A stretch of DNA of 64,000 bases from JAGVXH01 sp041649755. Its GTDB lineage: Archaea; Nanobdellota; Nanobdellia; Pacearchaeales; GW2011-AR1. The notes beneath the pieces are model-generated. The model saw only the letters and a list, made by a program, of their open reading frames with translations. It ran no database searches and was not told the DNA's origin. Below are positions 23,593 to 33,267 of this stretch, piece by piece (position 1 is the first letter of the stretch; every line of letters begins with the position of its first letter). The translations under genes were made by a program, and so were the position numbers. The DNA lies in NCBI GenBank assembly GCA_041649755.1, contig JBAZMK010000006.1, positions 1-64,000 on the forward strand, read 5' to 3'.

Positions 23593-24410
23593 GTTCTTGT
23601 GGGATTACTAATCTAGGAACTTGTTTAGTCGAAGGCCTGTTTAATTTCATTATTTATATCTTGAATCTTCCAGTCAAGCCACTTTTAGCTTTAATTAATA
23701 ATCTGATGGTTGAGCCAGTCAATATTCAGATATTCGCAGGAACTTGGTCGATAATAATTTACATGCTTTCATTGTTTTATGGTATACTCCTCTTAATTGT
23801 AGGATTTAGGTTTTTAGTTTCTGGTTATTCTCCTGAACAGCGAGAGAAAGCAAAGAGAAGTTTAATGAATACTATCTTGATGATGGTTCTAATTCAGACA
23901 AGCTTTTTCCTTTATGAGTTAATATTGCAGGTTGTTGCTTCAATGACTGCGGTAGTTTATGGAATGATACCTGAAAGTTTCTTTTTAGTTACTTCAGATG
24001 GATTTGCAAACATTGGTCTTGAACTAGTGATGATAATTCCATATGTGATAATATTAGTTATCACGCTAATATTCTTGGCAATTAGATATATCTTTGTAGG
24101 CATGGGGGTAATCTTCTTCGCAATTGGAATATTCCTCTATTTTATTGAGCCATTAGAAGCGTATGGAAAGTTAATAATAAATTATCTTGGAGTCTTAATT
24201 GCATTACCTTTCTTTTACTCAATAATACTCTTGGCATCTTCTAAGTTTCTAGAAACAGAAGCTTTCTCGAGTATGAAAATTCTTGTGATGATTGGAGGAT
24301 TTAGTTTGGTTAATTTACTTACTCTATTCCTAGTAATATTCGTAATCTTCAAGGCTGCAAATTCCAGACCAGTAACTCAAATTGTAACTGTAATGGGTTC
24401 AGGAGATTAA
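23589..24410 (+). CDS. VirB6/TrbL-like polytopic membrane protein
   Basis: 273 residues from ATG 23589, chosen because a GGAGG lies 6 nt upstream; a GTG at 23577 is also in frame. About six membrane helices, with a Y-S-P-E-Q-R-E-K-A-K-R-S-L loop after the second, as in the VirB2-like protein. In type IV secretion the VirB6/TrbL protein forms part of the inner-membrane channel. It is followed 1 nt later by the PrgI/VirB3-like gene. Confidence 0.7.
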   Translation: MSSCGITNLGTCLVEGLFNFIIYILNLPVKPLLALINNLMVEPVNIQIFAGTWSIIIYMLSLFYGILLLIVGFRFLVSGYSPEQREKAKRSLMNTILMMVLIQTSFFLYELILQVVASMTAVVYGMIPESFFLVTSDGFANIGLELVMIIPYVIILVITLIFLAIRYIFVGMGVIFFAIGIFLYFIEPLEAYGKLIINYLGVLIALPFFYSIILLASSKFLETEAFSSMKILVMIGGFSLVNLLTLFLVIFVIFKAANSRPVTQIVTVMGSGD

Positions 24411-24411
24411 A

Positions 24412-24726
24412 ATGTATGAAATACCTCAACAACTAGAGTATAAAGAGAAAATTGTATTTGGATTAACATTTCCTCAGCTAGCTTATGCTATGGTGTTTTT
24501 CCCTTTTGTGTTTTCTTTTTTGTTTAAGTTAAATGCAAGTATCTATGTTAGGGTATTTTTAGCTTGTATTCCTGCACTTTTAGCCTCAGGATTTATGTTT
24601 TTTGACTTATCAACCCACTTGAGAGATTGGTATACTTGGTTTAAACTTAGGGAATTAAAAGAGCCAGATAAAATTAAGTCTGCTTTAGGAATTGGAGAGA
24701 TTCAGGAGGGTTTTATTTATGGATAA
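24412..24726 (+). CDS. VirB3/PrgI-like membrane protein
   Basis: 104 residues with two close membrane helices (about 18-38 and 44-64), preceded by a short P-x-x-L-E-Y-K-E-K-I-V-F-G-L motif typical of PrgI/VirB3 proteins. These sit beside VirB4 in the membrane complex of type IV secretion systems. It overlaps the VirB4-like start by 8 nt. Confidence 0.8.
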   Translation: MYEIPQQLEYKEKIVFGLTFPQLAYAMVFFPFVFSFLFKLNASIYVRVFLACIPALLASGFMFFDLSTHLRDWYTWFKLRELKEPDKIKSALGIGEIQEGFIYG

Positions 24727-27361
24727 AAAAAGAAAGATTGCGATCTTAATGGTAGACTCAATAAACTTTGGGATTAAACCTCAAAAAGAACAAGAAACAA
24801 TTATGTTAACTTTTCAAAAGCTCCTTAATTCGATTGATTTTCCAATTCAGATTCTAATGACAACGGAGACTCTTGACTTAGAAGTTTACCTTAAGAAATT
24901 AAAGACTAAAATTAACAATCCCCGAAATCAGGAGATTTATGATTCTTATAGAAAGCATATGAAAGACCTAATAGAAAAGAATAGTGCGATGAATAGGAAT
25001 TTTTATGTCGTGATTCCCGAGGTTGCAGATATTGAGATTCAAATAAGACTATGCGAAGAAAGACTGCATAGTCTTAATCTTAAAACCAAGAGACTAAAGG
25101 GCTTAGAGATAAGAAAAGTATTCTCCAAGATTTTTGATTCTGATGAGATGATTCCAAAATCAATAAAGAACTCCCCAGACTATTTAGAAATTGACGGAAA
25201 ATTCCATAAAGTAATTTATGCACACGGCTACCCTCGGTCAGTTGAAAAGGGTTTCTTAGATAGATTAATTAGTTGTTCTGGTAATTTTGATTTTTCTTTA
25301 CACATAAACCCCCAAACTATCGAACAAACGATAATCTTACTTAATAGGGAACTTCAAAAACAAAGAGCAGACCTTTATTCAGCTAAAATAAAGAATCAGT
25401 TTAATCCTAGCCTTGAGATAAAGTATAAAGACACTAAAGGAGTTTTAGAAAACTTACAAAAGGGAAATGAGAAACTCTTTCATTTAGGGTTTTATATCAA
25501 TTGTAGAGCAGAAAGCCTTGAAGGGCTCAGACTTCTAAGCAAGAAGATAGAATCAGAACTAAATTCCTTATTGATTATTCCAAGACATCCAAATTTTAGG
25601 ATGATTCAAGGATTTAAGTCTTGTTTACCTTTGGCAAAAGATTACTTAGGGATGACGAGGAATATTACAACCTCTGCACTTTCAGCATTCTTTCCGTTCA
25701 CTTCATCATTCTTTAAATTTGATGAAACAGGGATTTGGTTTGGACTTAATAAAAACAACATTCCCATAATTAGAGATATATTCAAATTGTCTAATTCAAA
25801 TGGAATGTGCTTGGCGAGTTCTGGAGCAGGTAAGAGCTATATGACTAAGCTTTTCATTACTAGGCATTTGCTTAATGGAACTAAGGTTATTGTAATTGAC
25901 CCTCAAAGCGAATATAAGAATATAGTCAAGAAGTTTGAAGGTCAAAGAATTAATCTATCTAGAACATCGGACACAATAATTAACCCTTTGGATTTGATGG
26001 GACATGATTATGCTGAAAAACGACTTTCTTTGATGGATTTAATGCCTGTAATGCTTGGGGCTTTAACTGAGCCTCAAAAATCCTTTATTGATCAGGCTTT
26101 AACTGAAAGCTATGAGAAAAAAGGCATTTATATGAATGACAAAGAAAGCTGGTCTAATGAACCTCCAATTTTGGTCGATGTTTTGCGAATTTTGGAGAAA
26201 ATGGAGAAGAAAGCTATAAACCTAGAGAAAAATACCCTCAGAAGCCTTGTAAACCGTTTGAGGATATATGTGGACGGAGTTTTCTCCTTTCTAAACAGGC
26301 ACACAAACATAGATTTTCAAAACGATTTCGTGTGTTTTGATATAGGAAATATGCCCAAACAGGTTAAGCCTACTATTATGTTTCTGGTTCTTGATTATGT
26401 CTATATGAAGATGAAAAAGGATATTCAAAGAAAGTTGTTAGTCATTGATGAAGCCTGGTCTTTGCTTGGCCATGCAGAAGAAGCTTCCTATATCTTTGAA
26501 ATTGTAAAGACTTGTAGAAAGTTTAATATGGGGCTATTTTTGATTAATCAGGAAGTTGAGGGAATGCTTAATTCTCAGGCAGGAAGGTCTGCACTTGCTA
26601 ACTCTTCTTACACTATTTTACTTAGGCAAAAACCTGCAGTAATTGAAGGAGTTCAGAAAGTCTTTCACTTAAGTAATGTTGAAAGAATTGCTTTGCTTAC
26701 TGCGGGAGTTGGAGAAGGCATACTCTTAATGGAAGACGAGCACTCTGAGTTGAAAATCGTAGCCTCAAGTGAGGAGCATAAACAAATTACAACTAATGCC
26801 GATGAAATCCTAGAAAATGAAATAGAAGAAGAAAATGAAACCAAAAAGATTAATGTGCAGGTAGATGCTAGTCAAAGAGTTCATTTAACTAAGAATTTAT
26901 CTAAAGCCGAGAAAGAGTATCTCTCTAAAAAGAGATTTGTTGAAGAAGATTATAAAAGCATTTTCTCAAACAAAAAAGAAAAATATCTGATTAAGCCAAG
27001 ATTTAATGAAACTGCACCTCATTGTTTTTTGACTTTTGATATTTTTAACTATTTGAAACAGAAGGATGGAATAAGAAACATCTTAACTCCTGAAACAAAA
27101 AAACCTGACATAACTTTTATGATTAATAATAAGGAATACGGAATTGAAATTGAAACAGGTAAACTTCTTAAGACAAATAAAAAAGCTTTGATGGAAAAGA
27201 TTGACAGAAACAATAAAGAATATTCAGATAGATGGTTCTTTGTTGTGACAAATAGAAAGATTGCATCTAAATATGCAAAGATTGCTCAGACTAAAGATAA
27301 ACGATCTGTTAAAAGTAAAATCGACAGTTTGCTAAAAAACGCTAGAAAAAAGTCACCTTGA
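24719..27361 (+). CDS. VirB4-like secretion ATPase with C-terminal nuclease-like domain
   Basis: 880 residues from ATG 24719. Residues 1-330 are the VirB4 N-terminal domain. The ATPase has Walker A A-S-S-G-A-G-K-S (about 366-373), Walker B L-L-V-I-D-E-A-W-S-L-L and the F-L-I-N-Q motif. The last 140 residues are not part of VirB4: P-D-I-T-F (about 796-800), then E-I-E-T-G-K after 11 residues, is a PD-(D/E)XK nuclease pattern. The gene is the last of the secretion operon. A fused nuclease could process DNA before export; that is inference. Confidence 0.88.
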   Translation: MDKKRKIAILMVDSINFGIKPQKEQETIMLTFQKLLNSIDFPIQILMTTETLDLEVYLKKLKTKINNPRNQEIYDSYRKHMKDLIEKNSAMNRNFYVVIPEVADIEIQIRLCEERLHSLNLKTKRLKGLEIRKVFSKIFDSDEMIPKSIKNSPDYLEIDGKFHKVIYAHGYPRSVEKGFLDRLISCSGNFDFSLHINPQTIEQTIILLNRELQKQRADLYSAKIKNQFNPSLEIKYKDTKGVLENLQKGNEKLFHLGFYINCRAESLEGLRLLSKKIESELNSLLIIPRHPNFRMIQGFKSCLPLAKDYLGMTRNITTSALSAFFPFTSSFFKFDETGIWFGLNKNNIPIIRDIFKLSNSNGMCLASSGAGKSYMTKLFITRHLLNGTKVIVIDPQSEYKNIVKKFEGQRINLSRTSDTIINPLDLMGHDYAEKRLSLMDLMPVMLGALTEPQKSFIDQALTESYEKKGIYMNDKESWSNEPPILVDVLRILEKMEKKAINLEKNTLRSLVNRLRIYVDGVFSFLNRHTNIDFQNDFVCFDIGNMPKQVKPTIMFLVLDYVYMKMKKDIQRKLLVIDEAWSLLGHAEEASYIFEIVKTCRKFNMGLFLINQEVEGMLNSQAGRSALANSSYTILLRQKPAVIEGVQKVFHLSNVERIALLTAGVGEGILLMEDEHSELKIVASSEEHKQITTNADEILENEIEEENETKKINVQVDASQRVHLTKNLSKAEKEYLSKKRFVEEDYKSIFSNKKEKYLIKPRFNETAPHCFLTFDIFNYLKQKDGIRNILTPETKKPDITFMINNKEYGIEIETGKLLKTNKKALMEKIDRNNKEYSDRWFFVVTNRKIASKYAKIAQTKDKRSVKSKIDSLLKNARKKSP

Positions 27362-27438
27362 TTATCCACGTAAAAACTATTTTATATTCGATAAAATCAT
27401 TAAAATATTGAAATCGTCACCATAAGTATATGATAGTG

Positions 27439-28764
27439 TTAGGAGAGGTGACGAATTTTATTTATAATAAAGTCTCTTTTAATTACAGCAATCACAATTA
27501 ATAAAAAAATCAAGAAGTACAGCCAATTTCTATCAAAGTGTCTTTCAATAGAATTCTCTCTAATGAATAATTGCTCTGAACAATTTATAAATGGATCTAA
27601 TCCTGTCAAAGAATTTATCGCTGAGTTAAACTTGTAAATCTTATAATATTCTTCAGAATCTTTCTTATGCTCTTTTAATACTTTCCAACAATCGAGACCC
27701 TCAGTTAGATTATAGTTGGGTTCGTAAAAGATATTTGTAAATGATACCTTTAAGGAAGAGGGTTTTTTGATTTTAATTGAGCTATACTTCATTAAAAATG
27801 ATACATATGTTTCATTAAACTCAATTACTTTTAAAGAAACTCGATTATTACTTTCAAGTATTATTTGCTCTTTGTTTGGATTGTTGAAATAAAAATCATA
27901 ATTAGATATTTGTTTTAATGTATCTTGAGCTACTTGATATTCTGTTTTTTCAATCTCTTGATGTTTGGTGGGATTTTGTGCGACCCCAAATATGAACTTA
28001 AATGCATTAAGAATCCAGTTAAATGCTCCCCTCGCCATAGCTGTGGGGGATTCTACATATTCCTTAAGATATATTTTAGAAAGCGAAGCAGAATTTGTTA
28101 ACTCTTGAATATATCCTTCTTGGCTGTACCCCCAGTTTATGTTATTTAGATAAGCATTAAGTAAGACTATATTTTCTAAAGCAAGATTTAATTTTTTATT
28201 ATCATAACCACAGCCAACTCCAGCAATTAATGAAGTGGGGTTAAATCTGCCTATAACTCCAATTTGTCTTGCCGTTTTAATAGACTTGGCAACCTGATAT
28301 GATTTTTGAGTTCCAACGAGTAACGCTCCAGATTCTACTACTTCAGAAGCTAAATTTAAGGTTTCTTTTTTAGCATCATTAAAACCAAAATAATCACAGA
28401 AGTCTAAACCCGCAACCTCAAAATATTTCTCCGATAAGTTTCCATTATGAATATTGTACCTTATATAGTTCAGGTCTACGATTTCCCTCATATAATAATT
28501 ACTAATAAAAGCTTTATGATTTCCATCAAAGATAACTGAGACACATTCTTCACCCTCACAACAACCATAAATTACGGGAAAAGTTGTGTACTTATGTTTA
28601 GAGTTAAAAAGCCAAGGATCTGAGATATCATACACAAAAGAATCGATTACTTTGCAAGATTCATTTTTGATACTAAATTCACTTTTATAATCCTCTACGT
28701 AATCTGCACTAACAAAACTTATCAGAATGAGGTTAAGTAAAATAAATAAGAGTATTCGTTTCAT
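27439..28764 (-). CDS. Large secreted protein with C-terminal anchor, unknown
   Basis: 441 residues: signal peptide 1-20, a long Cys-containing extracellular region with N-x-S/T sites, a C-terminal membrane helix (about 411-430) and a basic tail. No family recognised. It is convergent with the VirB4-like gene and follows hsdR by 29 nt on the same strand. It could be a surface or adhesion factor of the element; that rests on location only. Confidence 0.65.
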   Translation of the reverse strand: MKRILLFILLNLILISFVSADYVEDYKSEFSIKNESCKVIDSFVYDISDPWLFNSKHKYTTFPVIYGCCEGEECVSVIFDGNHKAFISNYYMREIVDLNYIRYNIHNGNLSEKYFEVAGLDFCDYFGFNDAKKETLNLASEVVESGALLVGTQKSYQVAKSIKTARQIGVIGRFNPTSLIAGVGCGYDNKKLNLALENIVLLNAYLNNINWGYSQEGYIQELTNSASLSKIYLKEYVESPTAMARGAFNWILNAFKFIFGVAQNPTKHQEIEKTEYQVAQDTLKQISNYDFYFNNPNKEQIILESNNRVSLKVIEFNETYVSFLMKYSSIKIKKPSSLKVSFTNIFYEPNYNLTEGLDCWKVLKEHKKDSEEYYKIYKFNSAINSLTGLDPFINCSEQLFIRENSIERHFDRNWLYFLIFLLIVIAVIKRDFIINKIRHLS

Positions 28765-28793
28765 ATTAGATATTCTTTTGGTGGGTATTTGTT

Positions 28794-31094
28794 TTATTTC
28801 TTCACAATTGCATAAAGATGTTTTTGGAATCCAATAAATGTATTTTTTATCTTGCTTACTCCACCCAGAGTTTTTGTTGCATCGCTAACTTCATTATACT
28901 TAAGTTTCAACAAGGCAGGTAATTTTTCTTGGTCTAGCTCCTCTACTCCAGATTCAATATATTTAGACAATACAAACTCTAAAAATTCTTTTTGTCTATC
29001 ATCTAAATCATCAAGAATCTGCTCTTGAGCTTTTGCAACTCTCTCTTCTCTACTTATAGGCTTTATTGCAAAAGAAATATATTCTAAAACATCAAACAAA
29101 TCACTATTTTCAGCACCCACTAATTTTTGTAGATTCTTAAGCTCTTCAATCCCATACCCTCCGTTTGCAAGTCTGAGTAAGAATTCTTTTCTTGTTAATG
29201 GACTTTCCCAAATCCTCCTTAGTTGTTCCTCGCTTTTGAAGAAATTAGGTAAATCTCCAAACATCTTTTTTAGGAATTCTTCAGAAGATATAGGTTTTCC
29301 ATCACTTGACCAAAAAGAAGTTGTAGCCATGTGTTGTATTTCTCTTGCTTTTCCATCAGATAGTTTAATTTTAAGTTTCTTTTTCTTTTCTTTAACATAC
29401 TCTTCTTCTGGTTCTTTTACTTTCATTTTGACTTCTTTTTTATCCAAAATAACGGGTTCTAAAGGTTCTCCATCCCATTCTTCATCGTTAAAATTTTTAT
29501 AAGCTTCAACAAAATCATAAACTGTAAAGAAATATTTCTCGTCAAAGGTTCTTGTTCCTCTTCCAATTATTTGTTTAAACTCAATCATAGAATTAATCGG
29601 CCTCATTAAAACAATATTTCTAATATTCTTAGCATCAACGCCAGTTGATAGTTTTTGAGAGGTTGTTAAAATTGTAGGAGTTGTTCTTTCATTATCTTGA
29701 AATTGTTCGAGATATTCTTCTCCTTGAGCTCCATCGTTTGCAGTTACCCTAACACAATAGTTAGGCTCCTTACTTTTTTTATGTTGATTAATTAAGTCTC
29801 TTACAGCAGCCGCATGGTCTTGAGTAGCACAGAATACAATAGTCTTCTCATTTTGGTCTATTTCAGACATGAATATCTTAACTCTTTTCTCTTCCCTTTC
29901 TTTAATCTCGATAATTCTATTAAAATCAGTTTCCTCATATATTTTACCTTCCTCTACTTCACCCTCAATGATTTCATCATCACTAGTATAAACATAGTCA
30001 TCCATAGTGGTTTTTACCCTTCTTACTTTGAATGGCGTTAAGTAACCATCATTAATACCTTCTTTTAATGAATAAACATAAAGCGGTTTTCCAAAATATT
30101 TGTATGTATCGGAATTTTCTTTTCTTTTAGGTGTTGCAGTTAAACCTAATTGGAATGCAGGAGAAAAATATTCCATGATTGCCCTCCAGTTACCTTCGTC
30201 ATTTGCTCCGCCCCTATGACATTCATCTATGATAATTAAGTCAAAATAGTCTTTTGGATATTCACCAAAATAAGGAGAGTTATCTTTGCCACACATAAAT
30301 GTTTGAAAGATTGTAAAAAATATGCTTCCGTTTGTTGGAACTCTTCCTTTCTTTTTTATCTCATTTGGTTTAACCCGAACAAGTGCATCTTCTGGGAAAG
30401 GAGAAAAAGCATTAAATGCCTGATTAGCTAAAAAGTTTCTATCTGTTAAAAATAAGATTCTTGGTTGTCTTTTTCCATCTTTTTTTAAGTTCCATCTAGC
30501 ATGAAACAACTTCCAAGCAATTTCAAAAGCAATAACTGTTTTTCCTGTACCTGTTGCAAGAGTAAGGAGCATTCTATCCTTATCTTCCGCAATTGCATCT
30601 AAGACTTTGTTAATTGCAATTTCTTGATAGAATCTAGGCTCATATTTTCCGCCTCTTTGAACCTCATCGAATCTCGATTTCCATTCATCGTGTTTTGAGA
30701 ATGTTTTTTTGTATAAATCATCAGGGGCAGGGAATGAATCAACTGAACTCTCTTTTCCTGTTTTTAGGTCAATTTGATATATTTCTTTCCCATTAGTAGA
30801 AAAGGCGGTTTGTAAATTAAGTTTAAGGGCGTATTCTTTAGCTTGCATAACCCCTTCTGAAACGCTTAGGTCTTCACTTTTTGCTTCAATGACTGCTAAT
30901 TTTCTCCCCTTGTATTCTAAAACATAATCAGCAGATTTAGGATTTCTTTTTCTTCCTTGCCCTTCAATTTTTCCTGGTGCGATAGGGTATTCGCAAATAA
31001 CTTTTATATCTTGATTAGTTGTATCCCATCCAGCATCCGCTAATTTTGGGTCAATTAAATCCTTTCTTGTTTGTGCTTCCTTTATGTTTACCAT
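28794..31094 (-). CDS. hsdR: Type I restriction enzyme R subunit
   Basis: 766 residues, the size of the shorter EcoEI-like HsdR class. N-terminal nuclease domain with V-I-E-A-K (about 69-73), then an SF2 translocase with Walker A T-G-T-G-K-T (about 181-186), motif II I-I-D-E-C-H and a Q-x-x-G-R-G-T-R motif VI, then a helical end that binds the modification complex. It cuts DNA lacking the methyl mark after ATP-driven translocation. It follows hsdS by 1 nt. Confidence 0.95.
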   Translation of the reverse strand: MVNIKEAQTRKDLIDPKLADAGWDTTNQDIKVICEYPIAPGKIEGQGRKRNPKSADYVLEYKGRKLAVIEAKSEDLSVSEGVMQAKEYALKLNLQTAFSTNGKEIYQIDLKTGKESSVDSFPAPDDLYKKTFSKHDEWKSRFDEVQRGGKYEPRFYQEIAINKVLDAIAEDKDRMLLTLATGTGKTVIAFEIAWKLFHARWNLKKDGKRQPRILFLTDRNFLANQAFNAFSPFPEDALVRVKPNEIKKKGRVPTNGSIFFTIFQTFMCGKDNSPYFGEYPKDYFDLIIIDECHRGGANDEGNWRAIMEYFSPAFQLGLTATPKRKENSDTYKYFGKPLYVYSLKEGINDGYLTPFKVRRVKTTMDDYVYTSDDEIIEGEVEEGKIYEETDFNRIIEIKEREEKRVKIFMSEIDQNEKTIVFCATQDHAAAVRDLINQHKKSKEPNYCVRVTANDGAQGEEYLEQFQDNERTTPTILTTSQKLSTGVDAKNIRNIVLMRPINSMIEFKQIIGRGTRTFDEKYFFTVYDFVEAYKNFNDEEWDGEPLEPVILDKKEVKMKVKEPEEEYVKEKKKKLKIKLSDGKAREIQHMATTSFWSSDGKPISSEEFLKKMFGDLPNFFKSEEQLRRIWESPLTRKEFLLRLANGGYGIEELKNLQKLVGAENSDLFDVLEYISFAIKPISREERVAKAQEQILDDLDDRQKEFLEFVLSKYIESGVEELDQEKLPALLKLKYNEVSDATKTLGGVSKIKNTFIGFQKHLYAIVKK

Positions 31095-31095
31095 T

Positions 31096-32247
31096 TCATT
31101 CTTTCGTTAATTCACCACTAAAGGCTTTTTGTAGCATTGATTTTTTAAGTTCTTCAAGGTCTTTAACCTTTTGCTCATAGATAGATTCAAGTTCTTTTAT
31201 TTCTTTTGATAACAAGTCTAATTTTTGGACTATTGTTTTTTGTTCTTCAAGGGATTTTGGAAAATGAATCTCGTATTCTTTAATCATTGGAACAGTTAGT
31301 TGAGGGATAGAAGTGCCACTTTTAACAAAATTTAATCTATCTAAGGAATATTTTAAAAAATCTAAATTTAACATTTTCTTATTAGGAGTTACAACAATCA
31401 GTCTAATTACTGGATAAAAAGGCTCTTTTCTTATTTCTGGATAACCAATTGTTCCTCTTGCAGAAATTGTTATACTTGGTTCAATCACTTTCTTTATATC
31501 CGTATAACCATACAAACCCTTTCCATTTATTCCATTTGAAAAAATTGGCACAGTATACTTATCAGTCATTGTTTTTGAAAAATTATTTTTTGGCACATCT
31601 CCTCCCGCAGATAAGTTGCAAACGTCTTTTAATTTTTCTTGTTCCCAATCTTTTTTATTCTTAGAAAAAATTTCTTCTAAATATGATTCAAATAATTCTT
31701 TTGCATTTTTGAGGTTTTTCTCTGCGTTTTCTTTTGATTTAGAAATTGACTCGAATACTTCATCTAGGAGTTTTACTATTTGTTTTTGGGTTTCGATTGA
31801 AGGCACGGGCAAAACTACTGATGAAAGTTTTGTTCCAGATAATTCTTTGAATGTTGTTCCACTTCCCAATTCATTTAACAATTTAACTGATTTCTTTAAA
31901 AAATAATAAATAAATTTAGTATCCATTCCTTTTTTCGGTACAATTCCTTTGCATCCCTGATTTGTAGACATTGGTTTTGTGTTTATTGCAAGGTGCCCTA
32001 TAGGGGCTCTTGAAGATAAAATTATGGAATTTTCTGGCATAATTGTAGCAGAAGATTTTCTTATCCCTTCTTCAGTTAATTTTCTGAAAGTATCCCCTAC
32101 ATAAATACTTTTTAGCTTCCCCATATCTTTTGGAGTTATCCACAAATTTTCTCCATCCCAATACTCCTTCTTTTTTGTATCTGGAGTTCCGCCATTGATT
32201 ATTTCACAGACTTCTCCTAGTGTTTTTATTTGCCAGTTATTTTTCAT
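31096..32247 (-). CDS. hsdS: Type I restriction enzyme specificity subunit
   Basis: 383 residues from ATG 32247; the open frame reaches a TTG at 32265. It has two target-recognition domains, each starting with a W-x-x-x-x-L-x-x-V/C segment, and two coiled-coil spacers ending L-L-D-E-V-F-E and Q-K-A-F-S-G-E-L-T. Each domain reads half of a split DNA target and the protein joins two HsdM to HsdR. It overlaps the upstream gene by 11 nt. Confidence 0.93.
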   Translation of the reverse strand: MKNNWQIKTLGEVCEIINGGTPDTKKKEYWDGENLWITPKDMGKLKSIYVGDTFRKLTEEGIRKSSATIMPENSIILSSRAPIGHLAINTKPMSTNQGCKGIVPKKGMDTKFIYYFLKKSVKLLNELGSGTTFKELSGTKLSSVVLPVPSIETQKQIVKLLDEVFESISKSKENAEKNLKNAKELFESYLEEIFSKNKKDWEQEKLKDVCNLSAGGDVPKNNFSKTMTDKYTVPIFSNGINGKGLYGYTDIKKVIEPSITISARGTIGYPEIRKEPFYPVIRLIVVTPNKKMLNLDFLKYSLDRLNFVKSGTSIPQLTVPMIKEYEIHFPKSLEEQKTIVQKLDLLSKEIKELESIYEQKVKDLEELKKSMLQKAFSGELTKE

Positions 32248-32809
32248 TTTTAGAAAGAAAATCAAGTAATTCAGAATTTAAATTTTTTATATACAGAATA
32301 TTATTAAAGACCAATGAAACTATTGTAACAAATTCATTTTTTAATGGTATAAATAATAGAAAATTTTTATTCCAAGAATCATAAGTCTTTTTATAACTTG
32401 AATGAGATATTCCCCCATAGACAAAAACATTGAAAATCTTCCTATTAGTTACGTTTTCTCCATTAATAGTAAATATAGACTTAGAATCTAGAAATGTATT
32501 CGTAGCTTTTCTTGCGTTACTAAATTCTTTTGCTAAATTCTTGGGTACTAATTTTTTAGAGTAAATCTTGGCTAGATTCCTTTGAGATGAAGGCTCATTA
32601 TCTTGAATAAAAAATCTAAGGGTCGTTATAAATGCGTCAATAGCTTCATCATCAGGACCCTTTATAGAACCATCTAACCTTCCCAGATCTTTATTAAACT
32701 TAAAACTATACCCTGAGTTAGTTAATTTCTTAGTGAAACTTAAATTAAAAAGCTTTTCTGCTTTTTCATTAAAAAGCTTTATTGCATTTATTTCTTTTTC
32801 ACTTATCAT
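32237..32809 (-). CDS. Defence-operon protein, unknown
   Basis: 190 residues, no membrane helix or signal. A conserved-looking G-P-D-D-E-A-I-D-A-F-I-T-T-L-R-F-F-I-Q-D-N-E stretch spans about residues 50-72. It overlaps the HEPN-like gene upstream (4 nt) and hsdS downstream (11 nt). The strict coupling inside the type I operon suggests an accessory toxin, inhibitor or sensor, but no activity can be named. Confidence 0.7.
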   Translation of the reverse strand: MISEKEINAIKLFNEKAEKLFNLSFTKKLTNSGYSFKFNKDLGRLDGSIKGPDDEAIDAFITTLRFFIQDNEPSSQRNLAKIYSKKLVPKNLAKEFSNARKATNTFLDSKSIFTINGENVTNRKIFNVFVYGGISHSSYKKTYDSWNKNFLLFIPLKNEFVTIVSLVFNNILYIKNLNSELLDFLSKNEK

Positions 32810-33267
32810 TTTTCTTTCTCCTTTTTATTTTCTTCAATTACCTTAAAGAAGATTTTATGCAGTTGTTCATCAACTTTCTTTATTTTCTCCAAGAATTCCT
32901 TATGTAAATCCGACATGTATTTTGTTTCAACTTTTCCGTCTTTTGAATTTTGTTGTATAAACCCCTCATCTAATGTCGGAACGTGGTGAGCAAAGATATT
33001 TCTAATATTATTCATTCTTCTTATATCTTCAAAAAATTGAGAATATACTTCAAAATTTAACTTCTCTAAGACCCTAATCTTTAGACCAAAAGAAAAATAT
33101 TCATCATCAATAACTTTTCGATTGAATTCATTATTTTTATTGTCTTTTACAAAATAAATTGCAATTATAGCTCCGAGCATTGCCTCGATACTTATTGAAT
33201 CATGAATAATTACTCCACGATATTGAGCAATTTTATTAGCTATAACGTTTATTTGTTCGTTATCCAT
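32806..33267 (-). CDS. HEPN-like protein in the defence operon
   Basis: 153 residues, all helical. R-N-I-F-A-H-H (about residue 91) fits the R-x4-6-H motif of HEPN domains, many of which are RNases in abortive-infection or toxin systems. It overlaps the Shedu-type gene by 8 nt and the next gene by 4 nt. With the unknown protein after it, it could make a toxin pair. The assignment rests on the short motif and helical content. Confidence 0.6.
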   Translation of the reverse strand: MDNEQINVIANKIAQYRGVIIHDSISIEAMLGAIIAIYFVKDNKNNEFNRKVIDDEYFSFGLKIRVLEKLNFEVYSQFFEDIRRMNNIRNIFAHHVPTLDEGFIQQNSKDGKVETKYMSDLHKEFLEKIKKVDEQLHKIFFKVIEENKKEKEK

